From Alphaproteobacteria bacterium (GTDB lineage Bacteria; Pseudomonadota; Alphaproteobacteria; Rhodospirillales; Rhodospirillaceae): 33,555 bases of DNA. Under the pieces are notes generated by a model. The model did no database searches and was not told the DNA's origin. It worked only from the letters and a program-made list of their open reading frames with translations. Positions 23,410 to 31,369 of the stretch are shown piece by piece. How positions within the stretch are numbered: position 1 is the stretch's first letter; every line of letters starts with the position of its first letter. Position numbers and translations under genes: made by a program. The DNA lies in contig WLXB01000025.1 of assembly GCA_012103295.1 (NCBI GenBank), positions 1 through 33,555 on the forward strand, written 5' to 3'.

Positions 23410-25026
23410 TTATTCTCTCGGTAGTGGTGTAAACCACCCCTCTGTCTGTAACTGCTCATAAATCGCGGCCATGACACGCCCACCTTCTGTGACGATCTGG
23501 CTTTCGTCGTCAACGACCAGGTGACCATCAAAGACCTGCACGAGGCCATCCGTGATGACATGCCGCACCATCAAGCCGCTGGCATAGAGCAGATTGTTGA
23601 GAGGTTCTGGGGGGAGGGCGCCGCTTCCGACGAGTAAACCCGATACATCAATCGCGACGATGTCTGCTTTGCCTCCTTCAACAATGCGCCCCAAGTCAGG
23701 ACGCCTTAGTGCGGCAGCTGGCACCGCGGTGGCATTTCGGATGGCGGTCCAAGCGGTTGGCCGTTTCACAGGCATCGGCCCATCCTTGAGAAGGTCGTAG
23801 CGCGCCTGACCATAAAGCACTGCAAGTTTGAGGTTCTCGAGATAGTCGTTCGAATGGGTATCAATGCCGATATTTACGGCGATGCCAGACGCAAGAGCTT
23901 CCGGATAGTTTTGGCTAAAACCACCGGCGCCACCTGCTGACGGGCAATGCGCTAGAACGACTCCATGTTCGATTAAGATATCTGGGTCAATACCCCAGTC
24001 CAGGCCACCCATATGAGCACCAAAGACGGTTCCATCCAGTAGGCCGAAACTGTCGAGCCATTGGGTTGGTGTCATCCCCCACATGCGTTTAACGCGTTCC
24101 GTTTCGACGCTGGATTGAGATAAGTGAATGTGAAGACCGGTCCCCAGTTCTTTTACGGCAGCGGCGATCGCGGCCATTGTTGCTGGCGTATGGGTGTCCG
24201 TTGCGTGGGGAGTCATCATCGGGTTGATGCGTCCTTCCGCCGCTCCCATTTTTTCTTTGGCGAATACTAGATTCTCAGCCACTTCGGCCAGTGTTCCGTC
24301 CTCGGAGTCGAGCAGAACTTGATCCTCGGTGCGGGCCCATATGGGGCCGAGCCGCGCTGTTCCTGGAATCATGCCGCCGGGGTAGCCGCGAACACCCCAC
24401 GCTTCCGCAACGCGCACATAAGACCGGGCTTGGCGAAGACTGAGGCTCATCTCCACGTGAGTAGTTGTACCGCCACGCAAGAGTTCGGCAACGTTATAGG
24501 CTGTCAGTTTATCGAGATCATTGTCATTCAGTTGCTCGACCAATTCTTGCGGGCGTCTGTTATTCGGCCGACGCCCGTTCTCAATGAGACCTCGGGTCGG
24601 CGTCGCGGTGCAGGCATGGGTGTGTCCGCTAATAAAGCCGGGTGTCACAAGATGTCTGTGTGCATCGATGCGTTTGTAGTTTCCAGCAATGCGTCCCTCT
24701 GTGATTTTTGCGATTCGGTCTCCGGATACAAGAACCGAGGCATTTCTCATGAGTTCGTGACGGCCGTTTTTCTCGATTAGAAGCCAACCTGCTTCGATGA
24801 CATATTCCCCGGCTGGTACGTCCTCAGCCCCATGGGATGAAGCGTGTGCTGCTGATGCCGCAGCCAAGGTGCTGCCCATAAACGCTGTCGTTGCACCAGC
24901 AGCCGACAGGGCTGCGCGCCGACTGAGCGGCGGCGGCGTGACATGATCGTTGTGAGGTGTGCCCGTGCCACAGAGTGCGCAGGGGCCGTCGGACGCAAGG
25001 GAGTGTGTGGTCATCATGTCTGCCAT
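23410..25026 (-). CDS. Amidohydrolase of the ATZ/TRZ (deaminase-like) group, Tat-type N-terminus
   Basis: A 538-residue metal-dependent hydrolase. Metal ligands are His135 and His137 (SGHTHA), His301 (LHIHLSQ), His338 (FGAHMGG) and Asp389 (GIDTHSND), as in mononuclear amidohydrolases of the atrazine chlorohydrolase / SAH deaminase group. The catalytic acid, normally Glu three residues after the third His, is Gln304. The N-terminus is unusual: Cys16-x2-Cys19-x5-His25-x2-His28 precedes a twin-arginine-like signal (LSRRAALSAAGATTAF) with likely cleavage after AHA near residue 62. If exported, this is a periplasmic hydrolase of an amide, amidine or halogenated/methoxylated heterocycle. The start may instead be ATG 25017 or 25014. 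It lies downstream of the efflux genes in the same direction, after a 73-base gap. Confidence 0.87.
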   Translation of the reverse strand: MADMMTTHSLASDGPCALCGTGTPHNDHVTPPPLSRRAALSAAGATTAFMGSTLAAASAAHASSHGAEDVPAGEYVIEAGWLLIEKNGRHELMRNASVLVSGDRIAKITEGRIAGNYKRIDAHRHLVTPGFISGHTHACTATPTRGLIENGRRPNNRRPQELVEQLNDNDLDKLTAYNVAELLRGGTTTHVEMSLSLRQARSYVRVAEAWGVRGYPGGMIPGTARLGPIWARTEDQVLLDSEDGTLAEVAENLVFAKEKMGAAEGRINPMMTPHATDTHTPATMAAIAAAVKELGTGLHIHLSQSSVETERVKRMWGMTPTQWLDSFGLLDGTVFGAHMGGLDWGIDPDILIEHGVVLAHCPSAGGAGGFSQNYPEALASGIAVNIGIDTHSNDYLENLKLAVLYGQARYDLLKDGPMPVKRPTAWTAIRNATAVPAAALRRPDLGRIVEGGKADIVAIDVSGLLVGSGALPPEPLNNLLYASGLMVRHVITDGLVQVFDGHLVVDDESQIVTEGGRVMAAIYEQLQTEGWFTPLPRE

Positions 25027-25099
25027 CTCATCTGAAATCGACTAAGTACATTTTTAATCTTAAACCCGAAATAGGCAGCGGCCCTATATATGTTCCGCT

Positions 25100-26707
25100 C
25101 TACTCGTCTGGTTGTTGCCGTATGCGGTCAGGAAGGAAGGGTAGGAAGAGAGCCGAAAGCCCGCAGTAGAAGGCCATCGCCATCCACATATCGTTGAAAG
25201 TAAGAACCCAAACTTCGCGCTCGATAATCGTGTTCATGATCTTCAACGCGGCGGCCTCCGGATTGGGGGCTGAGCCGAACGCATCCTGAATGCGCTGCTG
25301 CAATCCCGTCAGCCATTGCTCGGCCGCGAGCCCGCCTTCGCCGACGCGAGCCAATAGGCGCTCTCGATGAAAGTCGAAGCGAGATTCTTGGAACGTTGTG
25401 ATGAGCGCTAGGCCTATTGCACCGCCAAGACTGCGGAACAAATTAAATAGCGAGCTGGCAGTTCTGACATCTGCAAGTGGAACGCTGCCGATAGCGACGA
25501 TGGTGATTGGCATGAAGCACATCATAATTCCAAGGCCGCGTAGGAACTGCGGAACGGCAAGCTGATCCAAACCCATCTCCGAGGTCATTTGACCGTGCCA
25601 AATCAGTGATGTGATGAGGATAGATAGACCGATTCCCAAAACGACACGGGCGGCTAGACGTTGAACCATATAACTCGCGAGAGGCGCCAAGAGCACTTGC
25701 GCTGCTCCTGTGAACATCATGACGGTACCAATCTGCTGACTATTAAAATGTCTGACCGTCGAAAGCATCGCGGGGCTCAAGTAGGCGGAACCTACAATCG
25801 CTGCGCCAAGAACGAATGAGCATATGCATTCTGCCGCAAAAGTGCTGTCTGTAAAAAGGCGAAGTTCAATGACAGGATAGCGGCAGGTCAACTCCCGCCA
25901 TAGAAACAAGATACCACTGATTACCATCACCACAGTCAGGCGCGTGATCCAAGGTGTGTCGAACCAATCGTTTTCCGGCCCCTTGTCGAATAAAATGACC
26001 AAGCTGCCCAGAAAAAGGCCGGCCAAGACAACACCCGGTATATCGATTTGAGGCAGAATATGAAGTTGAGGCCGGTCGACATCGATCAATGCCAAAACAC
26101 CGAAAACAACGATTAGTCCCGGCACGATGTTCATAAAGAATATCCAATGCCATGAGAATGTCAGCGTGACCCAACCTCCGACGATTGGTCCGAGTGTGAT
26201 GCCTGTGGTCGTGATCATGCCTGCGATGGCGACGCCGATGGCGTGTTTCGAGCGAGGGAACATGAAAAAGATGGTGGCAAACGACAGCGGTGTCAGTGCC
26301 CCTGCAGAAAACCCCTGCATCGCACGAAAAACCAGCATGGATTCCAAGTTCCAGGCGGACGCACACAGCACGCTGGTAACCACGAAAAAGGCCGCTGAGG
26401 CAGCAAACATAATTCGAATGGAGAGTAGCCGCGCAAGCCACGCCGACAACGGAATCATGATGACTTCAGCAACCAGGTAGGTTGACTGAATAAGCGCGAT
26501 TTCTTCAACAGTGGCGCCAAGGCTAGCCCGTAGTTCCCCCAATGAGCTGGCAACAATTTGTATGTCGAGCACAGCCATAAATTGGCCGACAAGCAATATG
26601 GAAAACCCGAGCCAATGTCGCCAGTTTACGGTGTCGTCAGTTGGGGCTGGGCCAATAACCTTGCCACTGGCACTGATGCCATTGGCAGGAAGTGCGGCGT
26701 CAGACAT
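25100..26707 (-). CDS. MFS efflux pump of the DHA2 (EmrB/QacA) family
   Basis: A 535-residue inner-membrane protein with about 14 spans. The EmrB-type N-terminus reads NWRHWLGFSILLVGQFMAVLDIQIV, the proton-relay region VEEIALIQSTYLVAEVIMIPLSAWLA, then MLVFRAMQGFSAGALTPLSFATIF and the drug-antiporter motif C-like ITTTGITLGPIVGGWVT. Such pumps pair with an EmrA-type membrane fusion protein to expel hydrophobic toxic compounds across both membranes. The ATG immediately follows the stop of the fusion-protein gene (TAAATG), so the two are translationally coupled. A TolC-like outer-membrane partner is not in the window. In this context it may export a toxic substrate or intermediate. Confidence 0.93.
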   Translation of the reverse strand: MSDAALPANGISASGKVIGPAPTDDTVNWRHWLGFSILLVGQFMAVLDIQIVASSLGELRASLGATVEEIALIQSTYLVAEVIMIPLSAWLARLLSIRIMFAASAAFFVVTSVLCASAWNLESMLVFRAMQGFSAGALTPLSFATIFFMFPRSKHAIGVAIAGMITTTGITLGPIVGGWVTLTFSWHWIFFMNIVPGLIVVFGVLALIDVDRPQLHILPQIDIPGVVLAGLFLGSLVILFDKGPENDWFDTPWITRLTVVMVISGILFLWRELTCRYPVIELRLFTDSTFAAECICSFVLGAAIVGSAYLSPAMLSTVRHFNSQQIGTVMMFTGAAQVLLAPLASYMVQRLAARVVLGIGLSILITSLIWHGQMTSEMGLDQLAVPQFLRGLGIMMCFMPITIVAIGSVPLADVRTASSLFNLFRSLGGAIGLALITTFQESRFDFHRERLLARVGEGGLAAEQWLTGLQQRIQDAFGSAPNPEAAALKIMNTIIEREVWVLTFNDMWMAMAFYCGLSALFLPFLPDRIRQQPDE

Positions 26708-27787
26708 TTATGGCGTGTCGGAGGCGAGGGCGCTGGAGCCTGATGAGCTTCCGCTCTCGCGTGTGTCGACATTCACAATTGCGGACATGCCTGGCCGTAG
26801 ACGGCCTTTGAGCGCATGGCCGTCGGGCAACACTATTTTTATAGGGACGCGCTGGACAATCTTCGAGAAATTTCCAGTCGCATTCTCCGGTGGTAACAAG
26901 CTGAATTCCGCGCCGCTTGCTGGTGATACGCTTTCTATACGTCCGTTTAGGGTGACGTCGGGGTAGGTGTCGATACTGATTTCAACAGATTGCCCGGGTT
27001 GCATGTATGTCAGCTGGGTTTCTTTAAAGTTTGCAACAATCCATGGTGTGTCAGTGGGAACCAATGCCATGAGATGCATGCCGGGGCGGACGAACTGCCC
27101 GGTTCGGATCGATCGATTGCCTATAATGCCGTCAACCGGCGCTCGTACTTCCGTATAGGCAAGATCAATTCTCAGAAGGTCGAGGGCCGCTGTTTTTTCA
27201 TTGGCTTCGGCGGTCAATGCCCGTCGTTCCATATCGAGTATATCACGCTCTGTCCCTGCGGCGGACAGGTGTGCCCGGGCGCCCGCAACTTTTGCCCGCG
27301 CCCTTAATTCTTCTGCGACAGCGATGTCATAACGTTGAGCCGACGTGACATTATCTGCGACCAAGCCTTTCGCGCGTTCAAGTTCCCCTTTCGCCAGCGC
27401 GTGATCGGCTAGGACGGCATCAAGATCGGCTTGCGCTTCTTCAATTAAGCTACCTTGCAACGTAAGTTTGCTATCGATCGCGTTGATAGTGGCTTCTGCT
27501 TTTTCTAGGTCAGCAGCACCCTGGGCGAGGCGTGCCTTAAACGCATCCTGTTGAATGCGGGCCAGTAGATCACCTTTTTCAACACGCTGGTTGTCATCAA
27601 CCAGAACGGATTCGATTTGCCCTTCAATCCGTGCGCTGACTGTTGTGATGTCTGTGCGTACGTAGGCATTGTTTGTGCTTTCCGTATGACGACCGACCAT
27701 CCACCAGGACAAGCCCCAATAGCCGAGGAGACCAAGCACTATTGTGACAAAGGTTGAAAGGACGATTGATCTGGGATTCTTCGTCAT
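26708..27787 (-). CDS. HlyD/EmrA-type membrane fusion protein
   Basis: A 359-residue periplasmic adaptor with one N-terminal membrane anchor (residues ~8-28, VLSTFVTIVLGLLGYWGLSWW). A lipoyl-like domain half follows (NAYVRTDITTVSARIEGQIESVLVDDNQRVEKGDLLARI). Next comes a long alpha-helical hairpin (residues ~75-185), the second lipoyl half (LAYTEVRAPVDGIIGNRSIRTGQFVRPG) and a beta-barrel domain (MQPGQSVEISIDTYPD). This order is that of EmrA. AAGGA seven bases before the ATG supports the start, and the TAA stop touches the ATG of the EmrB-type gene. It links that pump to an outer-membrane channel encoded elsewhere. The C-terminal Ser/Gly tail (SGSSSGSSALASDTP) is low-complexity. Confidence 0.93.
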   Translation of the reverse strand: MTKNPRSIVLSTFVTIVLGLLGYWGLSWWMVGRHTESTNNAYVRTDITTVSARIEGQIESVLVDDNQRVEKGDLLARIQQDAFKARLAQGAADLEKAEATINAIDSKLTLQGSLIEEAQADLDAVLADHALAKGELERAKGLVADNVTSAQRYDIAVAEELRARAKVAGARAHLSAAGTERDILDMERRALTAEANEKTAALDLLRIDLAYTEVRAPVDGIIGNRSIRTGQFVRPGMHLMALVPTDTPWIVANFKETQLTYMQPGQSVEISIDTYPDVTLNGRIESVSPASGAEFSLLPPENATGNFSKIVQRVPIKIVLPDGHALKGRLRPGMSAIVNVDTRESGSSSGSSALASDTP

Positions 27788-27843
27788 TCGGTAGTCCTTC
27801 AGGTGAGTTCAATATGAACGACCTGAATGAGTTTGTTGATCCA

Positions 27844-28260
27844 CTAGGCGTCTGGGGGAGAGATTTGCAGAATTTCGAAACACTCCGGCTCTGACATCGT
27901 GCCTAGGGAGCATGCATTCTTTTTGAGTTTGACGTCTTTCCCGATCTCATTGCAGCGTTTGTTTTGCTGAACATCATGGGTCCGGATCGAGGAGCCCATG
28001 GAAGGCAGCTTTGCATTGACCGAAAAGAGAAATGTATCCTCGTCCATGATGAAGGCTTCTAACTTGGTAAGGTTCATCTTGGTGTTGTTGACGATCTGAA
28101 CTTTAAATTTGCACCCGTAACCGTAGCCCGCAGAGTAAGTAAAATCCTCACGATCAACGATCTGAACGTCGAGTGTGCTGATTTCTTCTGGTTCCCCGCA
28201 GGAAATGAGGGTCAGCACCAAAGCTGCTGAAATACCCAGCCGGGTTAATTGGTGAGCCAT
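27844..28260 (-). CDS. Putative lipoprotein of unknown function
   Basis: A 138-residue secreted protein with a type II signal peptide: hydrophobic GISAALVLTLIS then Cys21 in the lipobox L-I-S-C. The mature part is mostly polar, with beta-like strands (STLDVQIVDREDF, CKFKVQIVNNTKMNLTKLEAFIMDED) and four more cysteines that could form two disulfides. The strand order and the NNTKMNLTKLEA segment suggest a small beta-sandwich. I do not recognise a family. AGAGG seven bases before ATG 28260 is a good ribosome site. It lies 56 bases upstream of the emrA-like gene on the same strand and may be its first operon member, though it could be independent. Confidence 0.75.
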   Translation of the reverse strand: MAHQLTRLGISAALVLTLISCGEPEEISTLDVQIVDREDFTYSAGYGYGCKFKVQIVNNTKMNLTKLEAFIMDEDTFLFSVNAKLPSMGSSIRTHDVQQNKRCNEIGKDVKLKKNACSLGTMSEPECFEILQISPPDA

Positions 28261-28354
28261 GTGTGTTCCTCTCTTTCCCTGGCAACACTCAAAGCTAGCG
28301 CAGGATTGGTGTTGGTGCCAGAACCATGCACATAGCCATTATATACCCTGCCTT

Positions 28355-28364
28355 CTATGCATAG
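28355..28364. promoter_or_regulatory. Perfect palindrome CTATGCATAG upstream of module 2
   Basis: A 10-base perfect palindrome lies in the 258-base divergent region between the lipoprotein gene and the module 2 methyltransferase. A near copy of its right part, ATGCACATAG, lies at 28326-28335, with an AT-rich TTATATA stretch between them. It could be a regulator site for either operon. It does not match the inverted repeat at 13029-13048. Confidence 0.25.
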
Positions 28365-28518
28365 GATTTTCGGGCCTAAAGTGATGGTGAAGTGGTAAGC
28401 TAATCACCTAGGGAACGAAGTCAGTGCCACACTATGGTTGGACTTGATGGCGCTGCCGGCGTTGCCCATTATCGGCGCCTGTTTTATCGACTGCGAAATT
28501 TCCAGGAGGCTTATTGTC

Positions 28519-29607
28519 ATGCTTAATCTGTCCCAGCGAGGCCGCTCCGGTCTTCAGTTTCTAGGGTCCCTGCAGCCGTACGCATCAAGCCGTGTGCGTA
28601 GCATTGCCAAGGCAGAGTTTGAAGCTGACCCAGATGGAGAGGCTATTGTTGCAGAGCACAAGCGCGGCGGGTCAAACGAATCCTGGCCGGATCGCATAGC
28701 CAAAGCGAAAGCGGTGGCTGAAAAGTCTGTCGCATACAAACACGAGCGATTTTACCAACGCTACGTGGCAGAAGAAAATTTTGTTCGGGCCATTCCAGCG
28801 ATCGAAGAAAAGCGGTCCGAAGCAGAAAAGCTGGTGAATCGCCCTTTGGAAGATTGTGGTGGCGCCCTGGAACTCGACGATAGCGTTAAAATTCCGGAAT
28901 ATTATGACGGCGTTGAATGGCATCTAGAGCCGGGCGGTTGGGATGGCTATGACCTGGCTGGCCCGATGTTCATGTCAGGCATTGGCCCGTACGTTTTCAG
29001 CAAGGGTGGATACGCCGCCGTTGAAGTTGGCGACGACATTCGCAACCAACGCGTCAATGTCACTAAACAGCTGCCTAAAGATCATTATGATCGTATCTAC
29101 GAGTTAGGATGTGGCGGCGCTACCACGTTGGCGGCCTGCCATAAGAACTATCCAGACGCTGAATTGATGGGCAGCGATTTATCACCTGCGATGCTGAAGG
29201 GTGGCCATGATGCCGCCAGAGCGATGGGTATCCCCATCACGTTTAAACAGCGTGATTCCCGTGATACCGGGGAGCCGGACGAAAGTGTTGATGCCGTTGT
29301 GTGTTACGCACTTTTTCATGAAATGCCGGTCAGCGTGTGCGTTGAAACAGTCAAAGAAGCTTTTCGTATTCTCAAACCGGGCGGTGATATCATTATCAAC
29401 GACCCGCCACCGTTTGCTGCAGTGCATCCGTTCCAAGCGGTGGTTTTAGACTGGGACACGGATAATCGAGGTGAACCCTTCTTCTCGGAAACCTGTGCGA
29501 CGGAATGGGTCGATGTTCTCAATGAAGTCGGATTTGTCGATACCAAAGCGTTTGGTCTCGGGTCTCAAGGGTATCCATGGATAAATCTGGGCACCAAGCC
29601 AGCCTAA
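28519..29607 (+). CDS. Class I SAM-dependent methyltransferase (module 2)
   Basis: A 362-residue paralogue of the methyltransferase at 11931-13010. An N-terminal region of about 180 residues, partly charged and helical, leads into the Rossmann domain. Motif I is IYELGCGGATT near 193-203, the ribose-binding acid is Asp220 (GSDLS), and FRILKPGGDIIINDPPPF corresponds to ILKPGGKFAIMESPPF in the paralogue. The shared YYDGVEWHLEPG block before the domain shows the relation extends upstream. ATG 28519 is chosen: AGGAGG at 28504-28509 lies nine bases upstream and the product then equals its paralogue in length. A TTG at 28438 is open but has no ribosome site. It is first in the operon with the small protein, GPH transporter and hydrolase. 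Confidence 0.9.
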   Translation: MLNLSQRGRSGLQFLGSLQPYASSRVRSIAKAEFEADPDGEAIVAEHKRGGSNESWPDRIAKAKAVAEKSVAYKHERFYQRYVAEENFVRAIPAIEEKRSEAEKLVNRPLEDCGGALELDDSVKIPEYYDGVEWHLEPGGWDGYDLAGPMFMSGIGPYVFSKGGYAAVEVGDDIRNQRVNVTKQLPKDHYDRIYELGCGGATTLAACHKNYPDAELMGSDLSPAMLKGGHDAARAMGIPITFKQRDSRDTGEPDESVDAVVCYALFHEMPVSVCVETVKEAFRILKPGGDIIINDPPPFAAVHPFQAVVLDWDTDNRGEPFFSETCATEWVDVLNEVGFVDTKAFGLGSQGYPWINLGTKPA

Positions 29608-29635
29608 TCACTTTATAAGATTCGGAGAATTTCTG

Positions 29636-29932
29636 ATGACGAAGCCACCCCCCAATCCCATCACAGGCTCAGATGATATGGATGCGATGATGCGTATCAA
29701 CACAGAGCTAATGTCTGAGCTTTGGATTCTCCGGGATCGTGTCACCGTGCTTGAAAAGCTTTTGGACGAGAAGGGCATCGTGGCGCGCAAGGCCATCGAC
29801 GACTACGCGCCGGAAGGCGAGTTCGCGGCTGAACTAGACGATGAACGCGACCGTTTCGTGCGGCGTGTCGCTGGGGCACCCTGGGAAGTGGAATTCACCG
29901 TAGAGTCTTTGGTCGAACGCGGCCAACGCTAG
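29636..29932 (+). CDS. Small helical protein, paralogue of the protein at 13195-13461 (module 2)
   Basis: A 98-residue acidic soluble protein. After a Pro-rich start (KPPPNP) it has a helical segment (MDAMMRINTELMSELWILRDRVTVLE), then the shared motif LLDEKGIVAR, DDYAP and ERDRFVRRV, with an extra C-terminal tail of about 20 residues. No cysteine, signal or membrane span is seen, and no named family is recognised. It begins 28 bases after the methyltransferase stop, with GGAG eight bases before the ATG, and ends 12 bases before the GPH transporter gene. The shared neighbours of both copies argue that it works with the methyltransferase or transporter. Confidence 0.82.
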   Translation: MTKPPPNPITGSDDMDAMMRINTELMSELWILRDRVTVLEKLLDEKGIVARKAIDDYAPEGEFAAELDDERDRFVRRVAGAPWEVEFTVESLVERGQR

Positions 29933-29944
29933 AAAGCTTAAAAC

Positions 29945-31357
29945 ATGACTGATCTGACGCCGGAAACGGCCGCAACCGCCGGCGTGGCCAAGGGTGATTC
30001 TGAGCGCACGCTTCCGCTTAAAGTTTGTATGGGCTGGGGCGTCGGTAGTCTCGGGATGGCCGTCATGTTTGGTCTGATCAGCACGTTTGCGCTGAGTTTT
30101 ATGACCAATTATCTGGCGATCTCTGCCGGGGTGGCCGGTCTTCTTCTAGGTCTGTCGAAAATTTATGACGGTGTGACTGACCCACTGATGGGCGTTATTA
30201 CCGATCGTACTGACAGTAAAATGGGTCGCCGCCGCCCTTATCTCCTCGCTGGGGCATTCATGCTCGCGGCGACTATGGTGTTAATGTTCAACGTACCTGA
30301 CTTCGCAACTCCATCTGGTGCGGCGATTTACATGACAGTCATGCTGCTGCTCTACGCGACGGCCTACACTGTCTTCAACGTGCCTTACCTCGCCATGCCT
30401 GCCGAAATGACAGAGGGTTATCACGAGCGGGCGTATTTGATGAGCTTCCGTGTCTACGGGATCGCTGGCGCCGGGTACGTTGGGTATTTTGCTGCTCCGA
30501 TTATCATTGATTTCTTTGGCGGCGGACGGGCCGGATTCGCGTCCATGGCTTGGGTTATGGGCGGGGCAGTGCTGATTTCATCGGTGGCTTGCTTCTATTT
30601 TACCAAGGATGCGCCGTTCAAGCATAAAGTGGAAGCAGCGCCGGTTGGCTTTAAGGCCCAGGTTCGCCTTCTATTGCAAAACCGTCCGTTCCTTTGGCTC
30701 ATGCTGGCAAAGATGTTTGGTTTGCTTGGGCAAGCGCTGAGTAACCCTGCCAAAGCCTTTTTCTTTCCGCTGGTCCTCGGCGCAAGCCTGACCAGTTTCG
30801 GGTGGTATTGGGCTGCCTTCTATACCGCAATGATCGTATCGCAGAGGTTGTGGCTTAAATTGGGTAAGAGTCATGGCAAAAGAAATATATTCATTGCGGC
30901 GCTCTTGTTGACGGTGGTTGTCAATTTGACCTGGCTGCTTGCTTCGCCGACCGAGGCCTATGCTTTGACGATCCTTAGAGGCGTTGCGCTGGGGTTCTTG
31001 GGTGGTGCAACCCTGCTGATGGGGCAAGCGATGCTTCCGGATACGATGGAATACGATATGCGTATCACCGGTTTGCGCCGTGAGGGCGTCTATGCCGGGG
31101 TTTACACGACTATCGAAAAATTTGCCTTCGCTTTTGGCCCTGCGATTACGGGGATTATTCTGGCCTCCATGGGGTACATTTCGTCCAGTGATGGCTTCGT
31201 TGAGCAGCCCAGTAGTGCGATTGTCGCGGTCTATATTTGCGCAGCTGGGCTGCCGGCTCTAACTGGGCTTCTCGGGGCGATCTCGCTACTCGGCTATGAT
31301 CTCACCGAGGAAAAACTAAAAGCAACCAAGCAGGTTGACGCGGTCGTCTCCGTTTGA
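29945..31357 (+). CDS. MFS transporter of the GPH (MelB-like) cation symporter family (module 2)
   Basis: A 470-residue inner-membrane protein with about 12 spans. The GPH signature lies after span 2 as DPLMGVITDRTDSKMGRRRPYLLAGAF (residues ~78-104), including the conserved Asp and the GRRRP motif. FNVPYLAMPAEMTEGYHERAYLMSFR is typical of span 4 and the following loop. QAMLPDTMEYD and GLRREGVYAGVYTTIEKFAFAFGPAITG mark the second half. GPH members couple Na+ or H+ to uptake of glycosides, uronides and other organic solutes, so the substrate is open. The ribosome site is weak. The family differs from the module 1 transporter although the neighbouring genes are paralogous. Confidence 0.92.
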   Translation: MTDLTPETAATAGVAKGDSERTLPLKVCMGWGVGSLGMAVMFGLISTFALSFMTNYLAISAGVAGLLLGLSKIYDGVTDPLMGVITDRTDSKMGRRRPYLLAGAFMLAATMVLMFNVPDFATPSGAAIYMTVMLLLYATAYTVFNVPYLAMPAEMTEGYHERAYLMSFRVYGIAGAGYVGYFAAPIIIDFFGGGRAGFASMAWVMGGAVLISSVACFYFTKDAPFKHKVEAAPVGFKAQVRLLLQNRPFLWLMLAKMFGLLGQALSNPAKAFFFPLVLGASLTSFGWYWAAFYTAMIVSQRLWLKLGKSHGKRNIFIAALLLTVVVNLTWLLASPTEAYALTILRGVALGFLGGATLLMGQAMLPDTMEYDMRITGLRREGVYAGVYTTIEKFAFAFGPAITGIILASMGYISSSDGFVEQPSSAIVAVYICAAGLPALTGLLGAISLLGYDLTEEKLKATKQVDAVVSV

Positions 31358-31369
31358 TCGATTACGTTT

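Noticed and set aside
28438-28518. Upstream TTG start for the module 2 methyltransferase
   Set aside because: There is no ribosome site at the TTG, whereas AGGAGG lies nine bases before ATG 28519, and the shorter form matches its paralogue in length.
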